Source: Thermoplasmata archaeon
GTDB lineage: Archaea; Thermoplasmatota; Thermoplasmata; UBA184
Reading direction: 5' to 3'
Length of the DNA: 6,178 nucleotides
NCBI GenBank assembly: GCA_030043505.1
Contig: JASHXN010000179.1
Location: forward strand, 1-6,178
Shown here: piece after piece, positions 1 through 5,445 of the stretch
How the letters are laid out: every line of letters starts with the position of its first letter
Position numbering within the stretch: position 1 is the stretch's first letter
Made by a program: the position numbers and the translations under genes
Notes under the pieces: generated by a model
The model's input: only the letters and a program-made list of their open reading frames with translations
Databases searched by the model: none
What the model was told of the DNA's origin: nothing

Positions 1-601
1 CAACGTGCAGGGCCGGTTCCGAGGGCTCGAGGATCCGCCGCTAGACCTCCAGGGGCGACGGGAAGCCCGAAAGGCCGCCGAGCGGCTCGCCGCATGGGCG
101 CCGAGGGCGATCTACTCCAGCCCTCTGCGGCGAGCTCGGCAAACGGCGGAGGCTGTGGCGGCGCTATCGGGCCGCCGGGTTCGCGTGCGCGCGGAGCTTG
201 CGGACCTCGACTACGGCCGGTGGACCGGGCGGACCCCGGCGGAGGTTCGGTCGAGCGATCCTGACCGGTTCCGCCGATTTCGGACGGATCCAGAGTCCGT
301 CCGCCTTCCGGGCGGGGAGCTCGTCCGCGCGGTCCGCCTCCGAGTTGAGCGGCTGCTCCGCGAGGCGGCGGAACGTTTCCCCGGCCACGTGGTCGTGGCG
401 GTGACCCACGACGTTCCGATCCGCCTGGTCGTGGCGCATGCGCGGGGCCTCGCGGGGGGGGCTGTCTGGCGAGGCGCCTTGCCTACCGGGTCCGTCACCG
501 CGCTGCGTGTCGGACCGGCCGGGATCCGACTCGACGGCCAGCGGGAGCGGGCCGCTGCGGGGGCTACGGAACGACGGCGACCGGCACGTGGGCCTCTGTG
601 A
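1..601 (+). CDS. Histidine phosphatase (phosphoglycerate mutase-like) family protein, 5'-truncated
   Basis: This is the 3' part of a gene whose start lies left of the window. The reading frame is open at the edge, and the first codons read N-V-Q-G-R-F-R-G, which in this family directly follows the catalytic R-H-G-E-T motif, so that motif must lie just outside. Counting from the GTG at base 5, the visible signatures are SSPLRRARQTAE (residues 38-49, phosphate-binding Arg), a conserved acidic segment ELADLDYGRWTG (64-75), PGGE (102-105), and VVAVTHD with the second catalytic His at 135. Family members hydrolyse phosphate esters or move phosphate through a phosphohistidine. The substrate cannot be told here; alpha-ribazole phosphate, phosphoglycerate and small phosphosugars are all possible. 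The GTG at base 5 is not the real start. The Arg-rich C-terminal tail overlaps the convergent universal stress protein gene by 38 bp. The fold is secure; the substrate is unknown. Confidence 0.9.
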   Translation, partial: NVQGRFRGLEDPPLDLQGRREARKAAERLAAWAPRAIYSSPLRRARQTAEAVAALSGRRVRVRAELADLDYGRWTGRTPAEVRSSDPDRFRRFRTDPESVRLPGGELVRAVRLRVERLLREAAERFPGHVVVAVTHDVPIRLVVAHARGLAGGAVWRGALPTGSVTALRVGPAGIRLDGQRERAAAGATERRRPARGPL

Positions 602-1019
602 CGAGGGTCGAAGAGACCGAACCGAGCAGCGCACGGGCCGCGGCCCCTAGGCCCCGGGTCCCGACCAGGATCATTCCGGCGTTAAGCTCCCGGGCGGCTC
701 CGAGGATCACCGCGGCCGGTTCCCCTTCGCGCACGAGCGCCTCGGCGTCGACCCCGGCGGCGTGCGCCTCGCGCACCAGGGCGTCCATCGCCTTCCGGGC
801 AGCCCGGACCGGGATGCTGACCTCCTCTTCGGTACGAGGTTGGGCGAGCCGCGGGTCCACCTGCTGCGCGAACACCAGCCAGAGGCGCGCACGGCCCCCC
901 CGTCCGATCTCGATAGCGAGGCGCGCCGCCCGGCTCGCCGGGAGCGAAAGGTCGAACCCGACCACGAGTCGAGCCAGCGCCGCCGCCGGCGGACCCGGCG
1001 CCGAACTCCCTCCGCTCAC
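564..1019 (-). CDS. Universal stress protein (UspA domain), 151 aa
   Basis: This is a single-domain universal stress protein of typical length. After a short Gly/Ala/Pro-rich leader it starts with the first beta strand and nucleotide-contacting Asp (LARLVVGFD, residues 15-23). Near the C-terminus it carries the ATP-binding signature Gly-x2-Gly-x9-Gly-Ser (GTRGLG from residue 120, GS at 133-134), followed by the final strand VPVAVVP. Family members are soluble, usually dimeric, and many bind ATP; they are linked to stress survival and regulation rather than to one reaction. The GTG start at 1019-1017 is chosen because it overlaps the stop codon of the upstream gene as GTGA. The frame stays open upstream, but that part only mirrors the neighbouring gene and looks non-coding. 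No Shine-Dalgarno sequence is visible, so translation is probably coupled to the upstream gene. Its 3' end overlaps the convergent phosphatase gene by 38 bp. Confidence 0.9.
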   Translation of the reverse strand: MSGGSSAPGPPAAALARLVVGFDLSLPASRAARLAIEIGRGGRARLWLVFAQQVDPRLAQPRTEEEVSIPVRAARKAMDALVREAHAAGVDAEALVREGEPAAVILGAARELNAGMILVGTRGLGAAARALLGSVSSTLVTEAHVPVAVVP

Positions 1020-1498
1020 GGCGGCACGTACCGACGGACGACCTTCTCCGACTCCGCGTCGGTGAGGTCCACCCGCTCCATCTTCCCCGTCGCCATCCGG
1101 GTCTTGAGCATCGCTTCGAGCGCCTTCAAGCGTCGAGCGAGAGCCCGATTCTCTCGGAAGTACTCGGAGGCCTGGAAGTTCTTGCGGGCCCGGTCGCTGG
1201 CGCAGTCGGCGAGCGCATGGGCGAGCCGTTCGAGTCGCTCCTCCGGCGTGCCCCGGGAGGCGTCGCGGTCGAGCACGTGATCCCCCACGGTCGTCCGGGG
1301 CAACAGCGGAAGGATCGAGACGATCCAACTCTCCAACCCCACCGGTCCGATCTCCGCCAGATCGATCCAGGGCAGCAGTTGGCGCCGGAGCTCGTCGGTC
1401 AGCGCGAGCACCCCCCAGTTCCCGGGGGGCTGCGACGCCGGGCCAGCGCGACGAATACGTTCGGCGGTAGTCATCGAGGTCTCGGGTTCCCTGGGCAT
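1016..1498 (-). CDS. Uncharacterised 160-aa protein, first gene of an operon with a universal stress protein
   Basis: I do not recognise this protein. It has 160 residues and no signal peptide or transmembrane segment. After a polar, Pro-containing N-terminus (1-28) comes a mixed hydrophobic helical region (about 29-68, including LLPWIDLAEIGPVGLESWIVSILPLLP). A charged stretch (69-110) and a strongly helical Arg/Leu/Glu-rich segment (about 111-136, NRALARRLKALEAMLKTRM) follow; the latter could form a short coiled coil. The protein ends with MERVDLTDAESEKVVRRYVPP. The ATG at 1498 is chosen because GGAGG sits four bases upstream; the frame extends further upstream without such a signal. Its TGA stop overlaps the GTG start of the stress protein gene, so the two are very likely co-transcribed and coupled in translation. 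A role linked to the stress protein is inference from that arrangement alone. Confidence 0.8.
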   Translation of the reverse strand: MPREPETSMTTAERIRRAGPASQPPGNWGVLALTDELRRQLLPWIDLAEIGPVGLESWIVSILPLLPRTTVGDHVLDRDASRGTPEERLERLAHALADCASDRARKNFQASEYFRENRALARRLKALEAMLKTRMATGKMERVDLTDAESEKVVRRYVPP

Positions 1499-1502
1499 CG
1501 TT

Positions 1503-1509
1503 CCTCCCC
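1503..1509 (-). promoter_or_regulatory. Shine-Dalgarno sequence for the 160-aa protein gene
   Basis: On the minus strand GGGGAGG lies four bases before the ATG at 1498. It fits the CCUCC anti-Shine-Dalgarno end of 16S rRNA and decides this start over the longer in-frame extension and over an internal ATG at codon 9, which lacks such a sequence. No clear TATA box serves this operon. The ATATA at 1603-1607 also reads in reverse as TATAT, but it is about 105 bases from the start codon. Confidence 0.7.
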
Positions 1510-1600
1510 AGGGGTCATCGGCAGCGGACCTGCGGTTGTCGGCACGCCGCGACGGCGCGCCGCGGGCTGACCCCACAGCCAAGGTACCGAAGACGGCGAG

Positions 1601-1608
1601 CGTATATG
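1601..1608 (+). promoter_or_regulatory. Putative archaeal TATA box for the hydroxy-acid oxidase gene
   Basis: CGTATATG is a rare AT-rich island in the 185-bp GC-rich gap between the divergent operons (1499-1683). If it is a TATA box, transcription would begin about 25 bases downstream, near 1630. The in-frame ATG at 1606, which sits inside this element, would then not be on the mRNA. This supports the GTG at 1684 as the start codon, with a leader of about 50 bases. I saw nothing else notable in the gap. Confidence 0.5.
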
Positions 1609-1683
1609 GACCCTGCGACGCGGCGGAACTCCCGCTCGCGATGTCCTCAAATCCGCCGTCGTCGAACGCGGGCCGGGCGTTCG

Positions 1684-2820
1684 GTGGCCGACCTTCGCGT
1701 TCGTCGCGTTCCGTTCCGCACGCTCGGGGACCTGGAGACCGCCGCCGAGCGGTCGGTCCGCCCCGACGTTTGGGGCTATGTCGCGGGGGGCGCCGGGGGC
1801 GAGCGCACGGTCCGTGCCAACCACGAGGCGTTCGCGCGGTGGCGGCTGCGCCCCGACCCGGTCCGGGAGGTCCGCACCGTCGATCTTCGGACGCGGCTCC
1901 TGGGAATCCCCGTCAGCGCACCGTTCTTCGCGGCCCCGACGGCGTACCATCGCGCCGTCCACCCCGGCGGGGAGCGAGCGACCGCGGCGGCGGTCGCGGA
2001 GCTCGGGCTGCTGGGCGTGTACAGCACGCTCTCCTCGGACTCCCTCGAAACGATCGCCCGGGCCGCGGGCAGCGGTCCGCGGTGGTTCCAACTGTACTTG
2101 CAACCGCGGCTCTCCGATTCGCTGGCGCTGGTAGCGCGGGCGGAGGACGCCGGCTTCTCGGCGATCGTGGTGACGATCGACACTCCGATCCTCGGATCGC
2201 GGGACCGGCAGACTCGGTCCGGGTTCGCGCTCACCCGCGTCCCCAAGGTCGGGAACGGACCCGGCGTCCGGACCCCGGCTCGGGCGACCCCTTGGGCGGG
2301 AGCTCCCCTGTCGGTACAGCGCCCGGAGGGGGAGACCTGGTCGGCGATCGCCTCGGTCCGGCGCGCCACGAAGCTGCCCCTCGTCCTCAAAGGGGTCCTG
2401 ACTCCGGAGACGGCTCGACACGCCGTCCGGGCCGGTGCCCGCGGCGTCGTCGTCTCGAATCACGGCGGACGCCAGCTGGACCTCGCTCCCGCGACGATCG
2501 ACGCTCTGCCGGCGGTCGTGGACGCCGTCGGGGACCGCGCGGAGGTGTATCTGGACGGGGGGGTGCGCCGGGGCTCCGACGCCCTGGTGGCGCTCGCGTT
2601 GGGCGCCCGTGCCGTCGGGCTCGGCCGGCCGATCCTTTGGGCGCTCGCGAGCGAAGGCCGCGCGGGCGTGGCGCGCTACCTGCGCCTCTTCGGCACCGAG
2701 CTCGCCAACTCGATGGTTCTCACCGGGCGCGAGACCGTGCCCGAGATCGACCGCTCCGTGGTGATGGACCCGCCGCGTCCCCCCCGGAACCGCGGTCGCC
2801 GGCGCACCGCTGGGCGCTGA
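1684..2820 (+). CDS. FMN-dependent alpha-hydroxy-acid oxidase/dehydrogenase (lactate/glycolate oxidase family)
   Basis: This is a TIM-barrel flavoprotein that oxidises a 2-hydroxyacid (lactate, glycolate or similar) to the 2-oxoacid. The full FMN/active-site set is present; positions are counted from the alternative ATG at 1606, so subtract 26 for the preferred start. It comprises the Tyr of WGYVAGGAGGE (58), APTAYHRAVHPGGE (110-123), the Tyr of FQLYLQ (164), TIDTPILGSRDRQTRSGF (190-207), the Lys of LVLKGVLTPE (262), SNHGGRQLD with catalytic His 286 and Arg 289, DGGVRRGSD (317-325) and GLGRP (338-342). No hydrophobic membrane-anchoring insertion is seen between the Arg 199 region and Lys 262, so it looks like a soluble form. 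Its electron acceptor, O2 or a carrier, cannot be read from sequence. GTG 1684 (378 aa) is preferred because the 26 residues before it are basic and unlike the family. A transporter gene follows 17 bp downstream, suggesting an operon. The SNHGG signature excludes the FMN-dependent type 2 IPP isomerase. Confidence 0.93.
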   Translation: MADLRVRRVPFRTLGDLETAAERSVRPDVWGYVAGGAGGERTVRANHEAFARWRLRPDPVREVRTVDLRTRLLGIPVSAPFFAAPTAYHRAVHPGGERATAAAVAELGLLGVYSTLSSDSLETIARAAGSGPRWFQLYLQPRLSDSLALVARAEDAGFSAIVVTIDTPILGSRDRQTRSGFALTRVPKVGNGPGVRTPARATPWAGAPLSVQRPEGETWSAIASVRRATKLPLVLKGVLTPETARHAVRAGARGVVVSNHGGRQLDLAPATIDALPAVVDAVGDRAEVYLDGGVRRGSDALVALALGARAVGLGRPILWALASEGRAGVARYLRLFGTELANSMVLTGRETVPEIDRSVVMDPPRPPRNRGRRRTAGR

Positions 2821-2837
2821 GAGCGTGAGGCTCCGCG

Positions 2838-4154
2838 ATGTCCGGCACGGCGGACGGCCGGTACGCCCCCCTGTTCCGGAACGCGAACTACGTGCGAGTC
2901 TTCGGCGCCGGGCTCGGGTCGGTCGCCGGCTCGGCGATCGCTTCCGTCTGTCTCGTCTGGCTCGTCGCCGTCCGCACCGGCTCCGCCCTCGACGTGGGGG
3001 CCCTCGCCGCCGCGGCCGTCGGCGCCTCCCTGGTCTGCAGCGTCTTCGGCGGCACGCTGGTCGACCGGTACGACCGCCGCCGGCTCATGATCGCCTCGGA
3101 TGCGGTGCGCGCCGTGGCAATGGGCGCCGTCGCCGTCGAACTTCTCTTCGGTCGGTTCAACCTCCCGTCGTTGCTCGGCGCCTACGCGGTCGTCGGCGCG
3201 TTCACGGTCGTCTTCAATCCCGCCGAGCAAGCCCTCGTCCCGCGCCTGGTGCCGGGCGCAGCGGTCGCCGACGCGAGCGGGCTCGTCCGCTCCAGCCGGT
3301 CGGCGCTCCAGTTCGTCGGGACCGCCCTGGGCGGCGTGCTGCTCGTCTCGGTCGGCGCCGCGTGGGGGGTCGCGGCGAACGCGGCGACGTTCGTCCTCTC
3401 CGCCGCACTGCTCACGGGGATGCCGCTCGCCCCCGAGTCTCCCCGGCCACCCGGGACGGTCCTGCCGTCGTACTTCGCGGACCTCGCCGATGGCTTCCGT
3501 TGGCTCCGTCGAGCGACCGGTTTCCTGCAGCTCACGCTCTCGGCGACCGTCTTCAACTTCTGCTGGGGAGTGGTCGGGACGTTCTTCGTCTTCTTCGCGA
3601 CGAGGAACCTGCACGCGGACGCGCTCGAGTACGCGATCCTGCTCGGAATGGAGGTCGCCGGGAGTGCCGTCGGGGCGCTCCTGGTCGGCCGTACCGGGGC
3701 CGTGCGGTGGACCGGGCTCGCGTGGACCGTGCCGTACGGGGCGCTGTGCGGCGGGGTCGTGGTCGTCCTCGCGGCCTGGCCATCGTTCGCGTTGGCCGCC
3801 GTCGCGCTGCTCCTGCTGGGCGCCCTCGCCGGCTTCGCGGGGACGGCCTGGCTCAGCGGGGCCCAGCTGCTCGTGCCGACGGAGATGCAGGGTCGCTACT
3901 TCGGGGTCGACGCGCTCGGCAGCGCGGCGATCCTGCCGGTCGCTCAGCTCGCCGGCGCCCTCGTCGTGAGCGCGTGGGGGGCGCGGACCACGTTCCTCGT
4001 GATCGGGGCGCTCTGGGTCGTCGGCGGCCTGCTGTTCCTTCTCCCGCGTGAACTCCGTCAGCTCGGCTATCGCCCGGAAGCTCCGACTACTCTCCGTACC
4101 GACGCCGCCGCAGCTGGAACGTCCGGATCGCTCGGAGGAACTCGAGGCGGGTGA
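2838..4154 (+). CDS. Major facilitator superfamily transporter (DHA3/EntS-like, 12 helices)
   Basis: This is a 438-residue polytopic membrane protein with about 12 hydrophobic segments, a short cytoplasmic loop (about 199-228) dividing the two halves, and a hydrophilic tail after LLPREL. The MFS motif A is clear in loop 2-3 (GGTLVDRYDRRR, 71-82). FNPAEQALVPRLVP (126-139), the following ADASGLVRSSRSALQFVGTALGG, and VPTEMQGRYFGVDALGS (346-362) are typical of the DHA3 branch, which holds proton-driven exporters such as EntS and macrolide efflux pumps. Transport direction and substrate are not determinable. The gene lies 17 bp after the hydroxy-acid oxidase, with GAGG at 2827-2830 seven bases before the ATG, so the two probably form one transcript; moving a hydroxyacid or its product is possible but unproven. 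The last 22 codons overlap the convergent prenyltransferase gene by 68 bp and encode a low-complexity Gly/Ala/Thr/Ser tail that is unlikely to be functional. Confidence 0.9.
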   Translation: MSGTADGRYAPLFRNANYVRVFGAGLGSVAGSAIASVCLVWLVAVRTGSALDVGALAAAAVGASLVCSVFGGTLVDRYDRRRLMIASDAVRAVAMGAVAVELLFGRFNLPSLLGAYAVVGAFTVVFNPAEQALVPRLVPGAAVADASGLVRSSRSALQFVGTALGGVLLVSVGAAWGVAANAATFVLSAALLTGMPLAPESPRPPGTVLPSYFADLADGFRWLRRATGFLQLTLSATVFNFCWGVVGTFFVFFATRNLHADALEYAILLGMEVAGSAVGALLVGRTGAVRWTGLAWTVPYGALCGGVVVVLAAWPSFALAAVALLLLGALAGFAGTAWLSGAQLLVPTEMQGRYFGVDALGSAAILPVAQLAGALVVSAWGARTTFLVIGALWVVGGLLFLLPRELRQLGYRPEAPTTLRTDAAAAGTSGSLGGTRGG

Positions 4155-4902
4155 GCCCCGGCCAGAGCACGTCCGAGAAGTACAGCTCGCTGTAGGCGGA
4201 CTGCCAGAGCAGGAAGTTCGAGATCCGCTCCTCGCCGCTCGTCCGCAGGATCAGGTCCGGGTCCGGGAGGTCGGCGGTGTACAGGTGCCGGGAGACGGTC
4301 TCCGAGTTGATCGCCTCCGGCTGCAAGCGTCCGTCCCGGACCTCCCGCGCCAGCTGGCGGATCGCCTCGACGATCTCGTCGCGCCCGCCGTAGCCGAGCG
4401 CGACGTTGTAGCGGTAGGTGTCGTACTTCCCCGTCGCTTCCTCGGCGATGCGGACCGCCTCCTGCACGCGCGGGGGGAGCAGCTCTCGGTTGCCGATCAC
4501 CCGGACCCGGATCCGGTGACGGTGCACGCGCTCGTCGGTCGCGATGTCGCGCAGGGCGTGGTCGAACAGATCCATCAGGGCGGCGACCTCGTCCGGTGCG
4601 CGGAGCAGGTTCTCGGTCGAGAGGGCGTAGACCGTGAGGATCCGGATCTGCAGGTCGAGGCACCAGTTGAGCAGCTCTTCGAGGGTGTCGCGGCCCTTGG
4701 CGTGGCCGTCCTTCACCCCCATCCCCTGCGCCTGGGCGAAGCGCCGGTTCCCGTCCATGATGATCGCCAGGTGCTTCGGGACCGGTTCGGCGCGCACCAA
4801 CTCGAGCAGCCGCTTCTCCGTCAGGCCCCGCAGCGCGTCGCCGACGATGTGCGAGAGGTACGGTGGTGGGGGCTTCGCAGGTCCGGCGCCGGTCCGGCTC
4901 AC
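4087..4902 (-). CDS. uppS: Polyprenyl diphosphate synthase (cis-prenyltransferase, archaeal UppS type)
   Basis: The enzyme adds isopentenyl diphosphate units in Z configuration to an allylic primer, making the long polyprenyl diphosphate that becomes the dolichyl-type lipid carrier for glycosylation and envelope sugars. All family regions are present in 271 residues: HLAIIMDGNRRFA with catalytic Asp 50; GHAKGRDTLEELLNWC (66-81); LTVYALSTEN (89-98); RYNVALGYGGRDEIVEA (164-180); and DPDLILRTSGEERISNFLLWQSAYSELYF (214-242), with Arg 220 and Arg 226 for diphosphate binding. About 45 residues precede MDGNRR, including the YLSHIVGDALRGL helix; this longer N-terminus is usual in archaea, where geranylgeranyl diphosphate is the known primer. 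The start is a GTG at 4902 with no clear Shine-Dalgarno sequence; no other good start was found. The tRNA-Asp gene ends 56 bp upstream on the same strand, and the 3' end overlaps the transporter gene by 68 bp. Confidence 0.95.
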   Translation of the reverse strand: MSRTGAGPAKPPPPYLSHIVGDALRGLTEKRLLELVRAEPVPKHLAIIMDGNRRFAQAQGMGVKDGHAKGRDTLEELLNWCLDLQIRILTVYALSTENLLRAPDEVAALMDLFDHALRDIATDERVHRHRIRVRVIGNRELLPPRVQEAVRIAEEATGKYDTYRYNVALGYGGRDEIVEAIRQLAREVRDGRLQPEAINSETVSRHLYTADLPDPDLILRTSGEERISNFLLWQSAYSELYFSDVLWPGLTRLEFLRAIRTFQLRRRRYGE

Positions 4903-4958
4903 GAGCGGCGGCGAGCGCGGTGCCGAGGATAACGCGCACGGGTCGGCGGGGGTGGGAG

Positions 4959-5061
4959 CGCCCTGGTCGGGAGTTCCGGTCCGGAGGCGGGGCCTCCGGA
5001 CGTTCGAACCCGAGTCGCAGGCTCGACAGACCTACATCCTAGACCACTAGACTACCAGGGC
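4959..5061 (-). tRNA. tRNA-Asp (GTC) with a 30-nt intron in the T-loop
   Basis: Read on the minus strand from 5061. The acceptor stem GCCCTGG pairs perfectly with CCAGGGC (4966-4960), and the discriminator G73 is at 4959, as expected for tRNA-Asp. The D stem is GTCT/GGAT around a 9-nt loop containing the invariant GG. The anticodon stem is TAGGT/GCCTG, with loop CTGTCGA and anticodon GTC at 5027-5025. The variable loop is CGAC, and the T stem is TCGGG (5013-5009)/CCCGA (4971-4967). The unspliced T-loop is far too long. Removing 5002-4973 leaves TTCGAAT, the consensus seven-base loop, and a 73-nt cloverleaf. CCA is not encoded. The gene lies upstream of uppS on the same strand and may share its transcript. 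Asp identity is secure from the anticodon; the loop has A38. Confidence 0.93.
4973..5002 (-). other. tRNA-Asp intron at position 59/60, bulge-helix-bulge
   Basis: The 30-nt insertion forms a perfect 10-bp hairpin, GTCCGGAGGC (5001-4992) with GCCTCCGGAC (4988-4979), closed by a CCC loop. Between this hairpin and the T stem lies an exact archaeal splicing motif. TTCG (5008-5005) pairs with CGGA (4978-4975) as the 4-bp central helix with one U-G wobble. It is flanked by the 3-nt bulges AAC (5004-5002) and ACT (4974-4972). Archaeal tRNA endonuclease cuts such bulges between the second and third base, which gives boundaries AA|C and AC|T. The intron is therefore 5002-4973, and T60 stays in the mature tRNA. 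Because GAAC occurs at both ends other registers can be drawn, but only this one satisfies the 3-4-3 geometry and a 7-base consensus loop together. Confidence 0.88.
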
Positions 5062-5084
5062 ACGCCCGTGGGGCTATCGCGTTC

Positions 5085-5092
5085 ATGCTATG
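5085..5092 (-). promoter_or_regulatory. Weak TATA-like element upstream of tRNA-Asp
   Basis: CATAGCAT on the minus strand lies 24-31 bases before tRNA position 1, where an archaeal TATA box would sit, and is the only AT-leaning patch near that spot. The match to the archaeal consensus is poor, so this is a position-based guess. Confidence 0.3.
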
Positions 5093-5215
5093 AGCCTTGC
5101 CGCGACGGGCGGCGACCGGAGCGGCTCCGAACGCCCCCGGCGACGCGCGCCCGCGCGCGTTCGACCGGAGCGCATCTCCCCGATCCGCGAAAGAGTCTGC
5201 GCGTGGACCCCGACG

Positions 5216-5223
5216 TTTTAGTA
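5216..5223 (+). promoter_or_regulatory. Putative TATA box for the 50-aa membrane protein gene
   Basis: TTTTAGTA is the most AT-rich run in the 204-bp gap 5062-5265 and resembles an archaeal TATA box. A transcript starting about 25 bases downstream, near 5245, would have a leader of about 20 bases ahead of the ATG at 5266. The leader includes GGTGGT, a partial match to the archaeal Shine-Dalgarno sequence GGAGGTGA. The rest of the gap, GC-rich with a run of alternating CG around 5145-5160, shows no gene I can support. Confidence 0.5.
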
Positions 5224-5265
5224 GCCGTCCGCGGAAACTCCGATTAGCGATCGGCGGTGGTAGCG

Positions 5266-5418
5266 ATGAGCGCAGCAACGAGCTGGTTCGTATCGGTCGT
5301 GGCCGTCCTCGGCCTCGTCCTCGCGCTCCACCACCTCGGCGTGAACGTCAGTTCGAACGTCGGGGCGGTCCTGCACGACGCGGAACTCCTTCTCGGCCAG
5401 CCCCTCCTCCCCCAGTGA
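5266..5418 (+). CDS. Small single-pass membrane protein, 50 aa
   Basis: This short open frame encodes 50 residues. After a six-residue polar start (MSAATS) comes one strong hydrophobic segment of about 15 residues (WFVSVVAVLGLVLAL, 7-21). A short amphipathic tail follows, with His 22-23, VNVSSNVGAVLHDAELLLG and a final QPLLPQ. I do not recognise a family. A TATA-like box about 45 bases upstream, a partial Shine-Dalgarno sequence, third-position C/G codon use and a TM segment together support a real gene; an in-frame TAG at 5245-5247 limits any extension, and GTG 5257 is a possible alternative start. It converges on mtnA with 27 bp between the stop codons. Small TM proteins of this type often act as subunits or regulators of membrane complexes, but nothing here shows a partner. 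It could be chance, as high GC lengthens random frames. Confidence 0.55.
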   Translation: MSAATSWFVSVVAVLGLVLALHHLGVNVSSNVGAVLHDAELLLGQPLLPQ

Positions 5419-5425
5419 GGGGAGG
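5406..5425. repeat. GC-rich inverted repeat at the junction of convergent genes
   Basis: CCTCCCC (5406-5412) pairs with GGGGAGG (5419-5425) across a 6-base loop that contains the stop codon of the 50-aa gene. A second palindromic run of C then G (5434-5443) lies just before the mtnA stop. Either could slow polymerase between the two convergent genes. No T-run follows, and archaeal termination normally relies on T-rich tracts, so a terminator is not claimed. Confidence 0.35.
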
Positions 5426-5445
5426 GGCCCGGCCCCCCGGGGGTC

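Noticed and set aside
457..464. Run of eight G as a possible frameshift site in the phosphatase gene
   Set aside because: The reading frame keeps family-like sequence after the run, so no frameshift is needed, although a homopolymer error cannot be fully excluded.
1536..2828. Long 430-aa plus-strand frame
   Set aside because: It is a frame-shadow of the oxidase gene: Arg/Gly/Pro-rich, without domain motifs, while the other frame carries the complete FMN-enzyme signature.
2676..3614. 312-aa minus-strand frame across the oxidase and transporter genes
   Set aside because: It is low-complexity Arg/Glu/Gly/Asp-rich, as expected antisense to GC-rich genes; there is no motif and no start signal.
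4048..4932. 294-aa plus-strand frame opposite uppS
   Set aside because: It is the antisense shadow of a prenyltransferase with all catalytic motifs.
4972..5001. Alternative intron register leaving TTCGAAC as the T-loop
   Set aside because: The mature loop length is also seven, but the cut sites would not fall between the second and third bases of the two 3-nt bulges.
4959..5061. tRNA pseudogene or palindromic GTTCGAAC element
   Set aside because: The acceptor, D, anticodon and T stems are all intact once the intron is removed, and the insertion has a full BHB motif, so a functional split gene explains it better.
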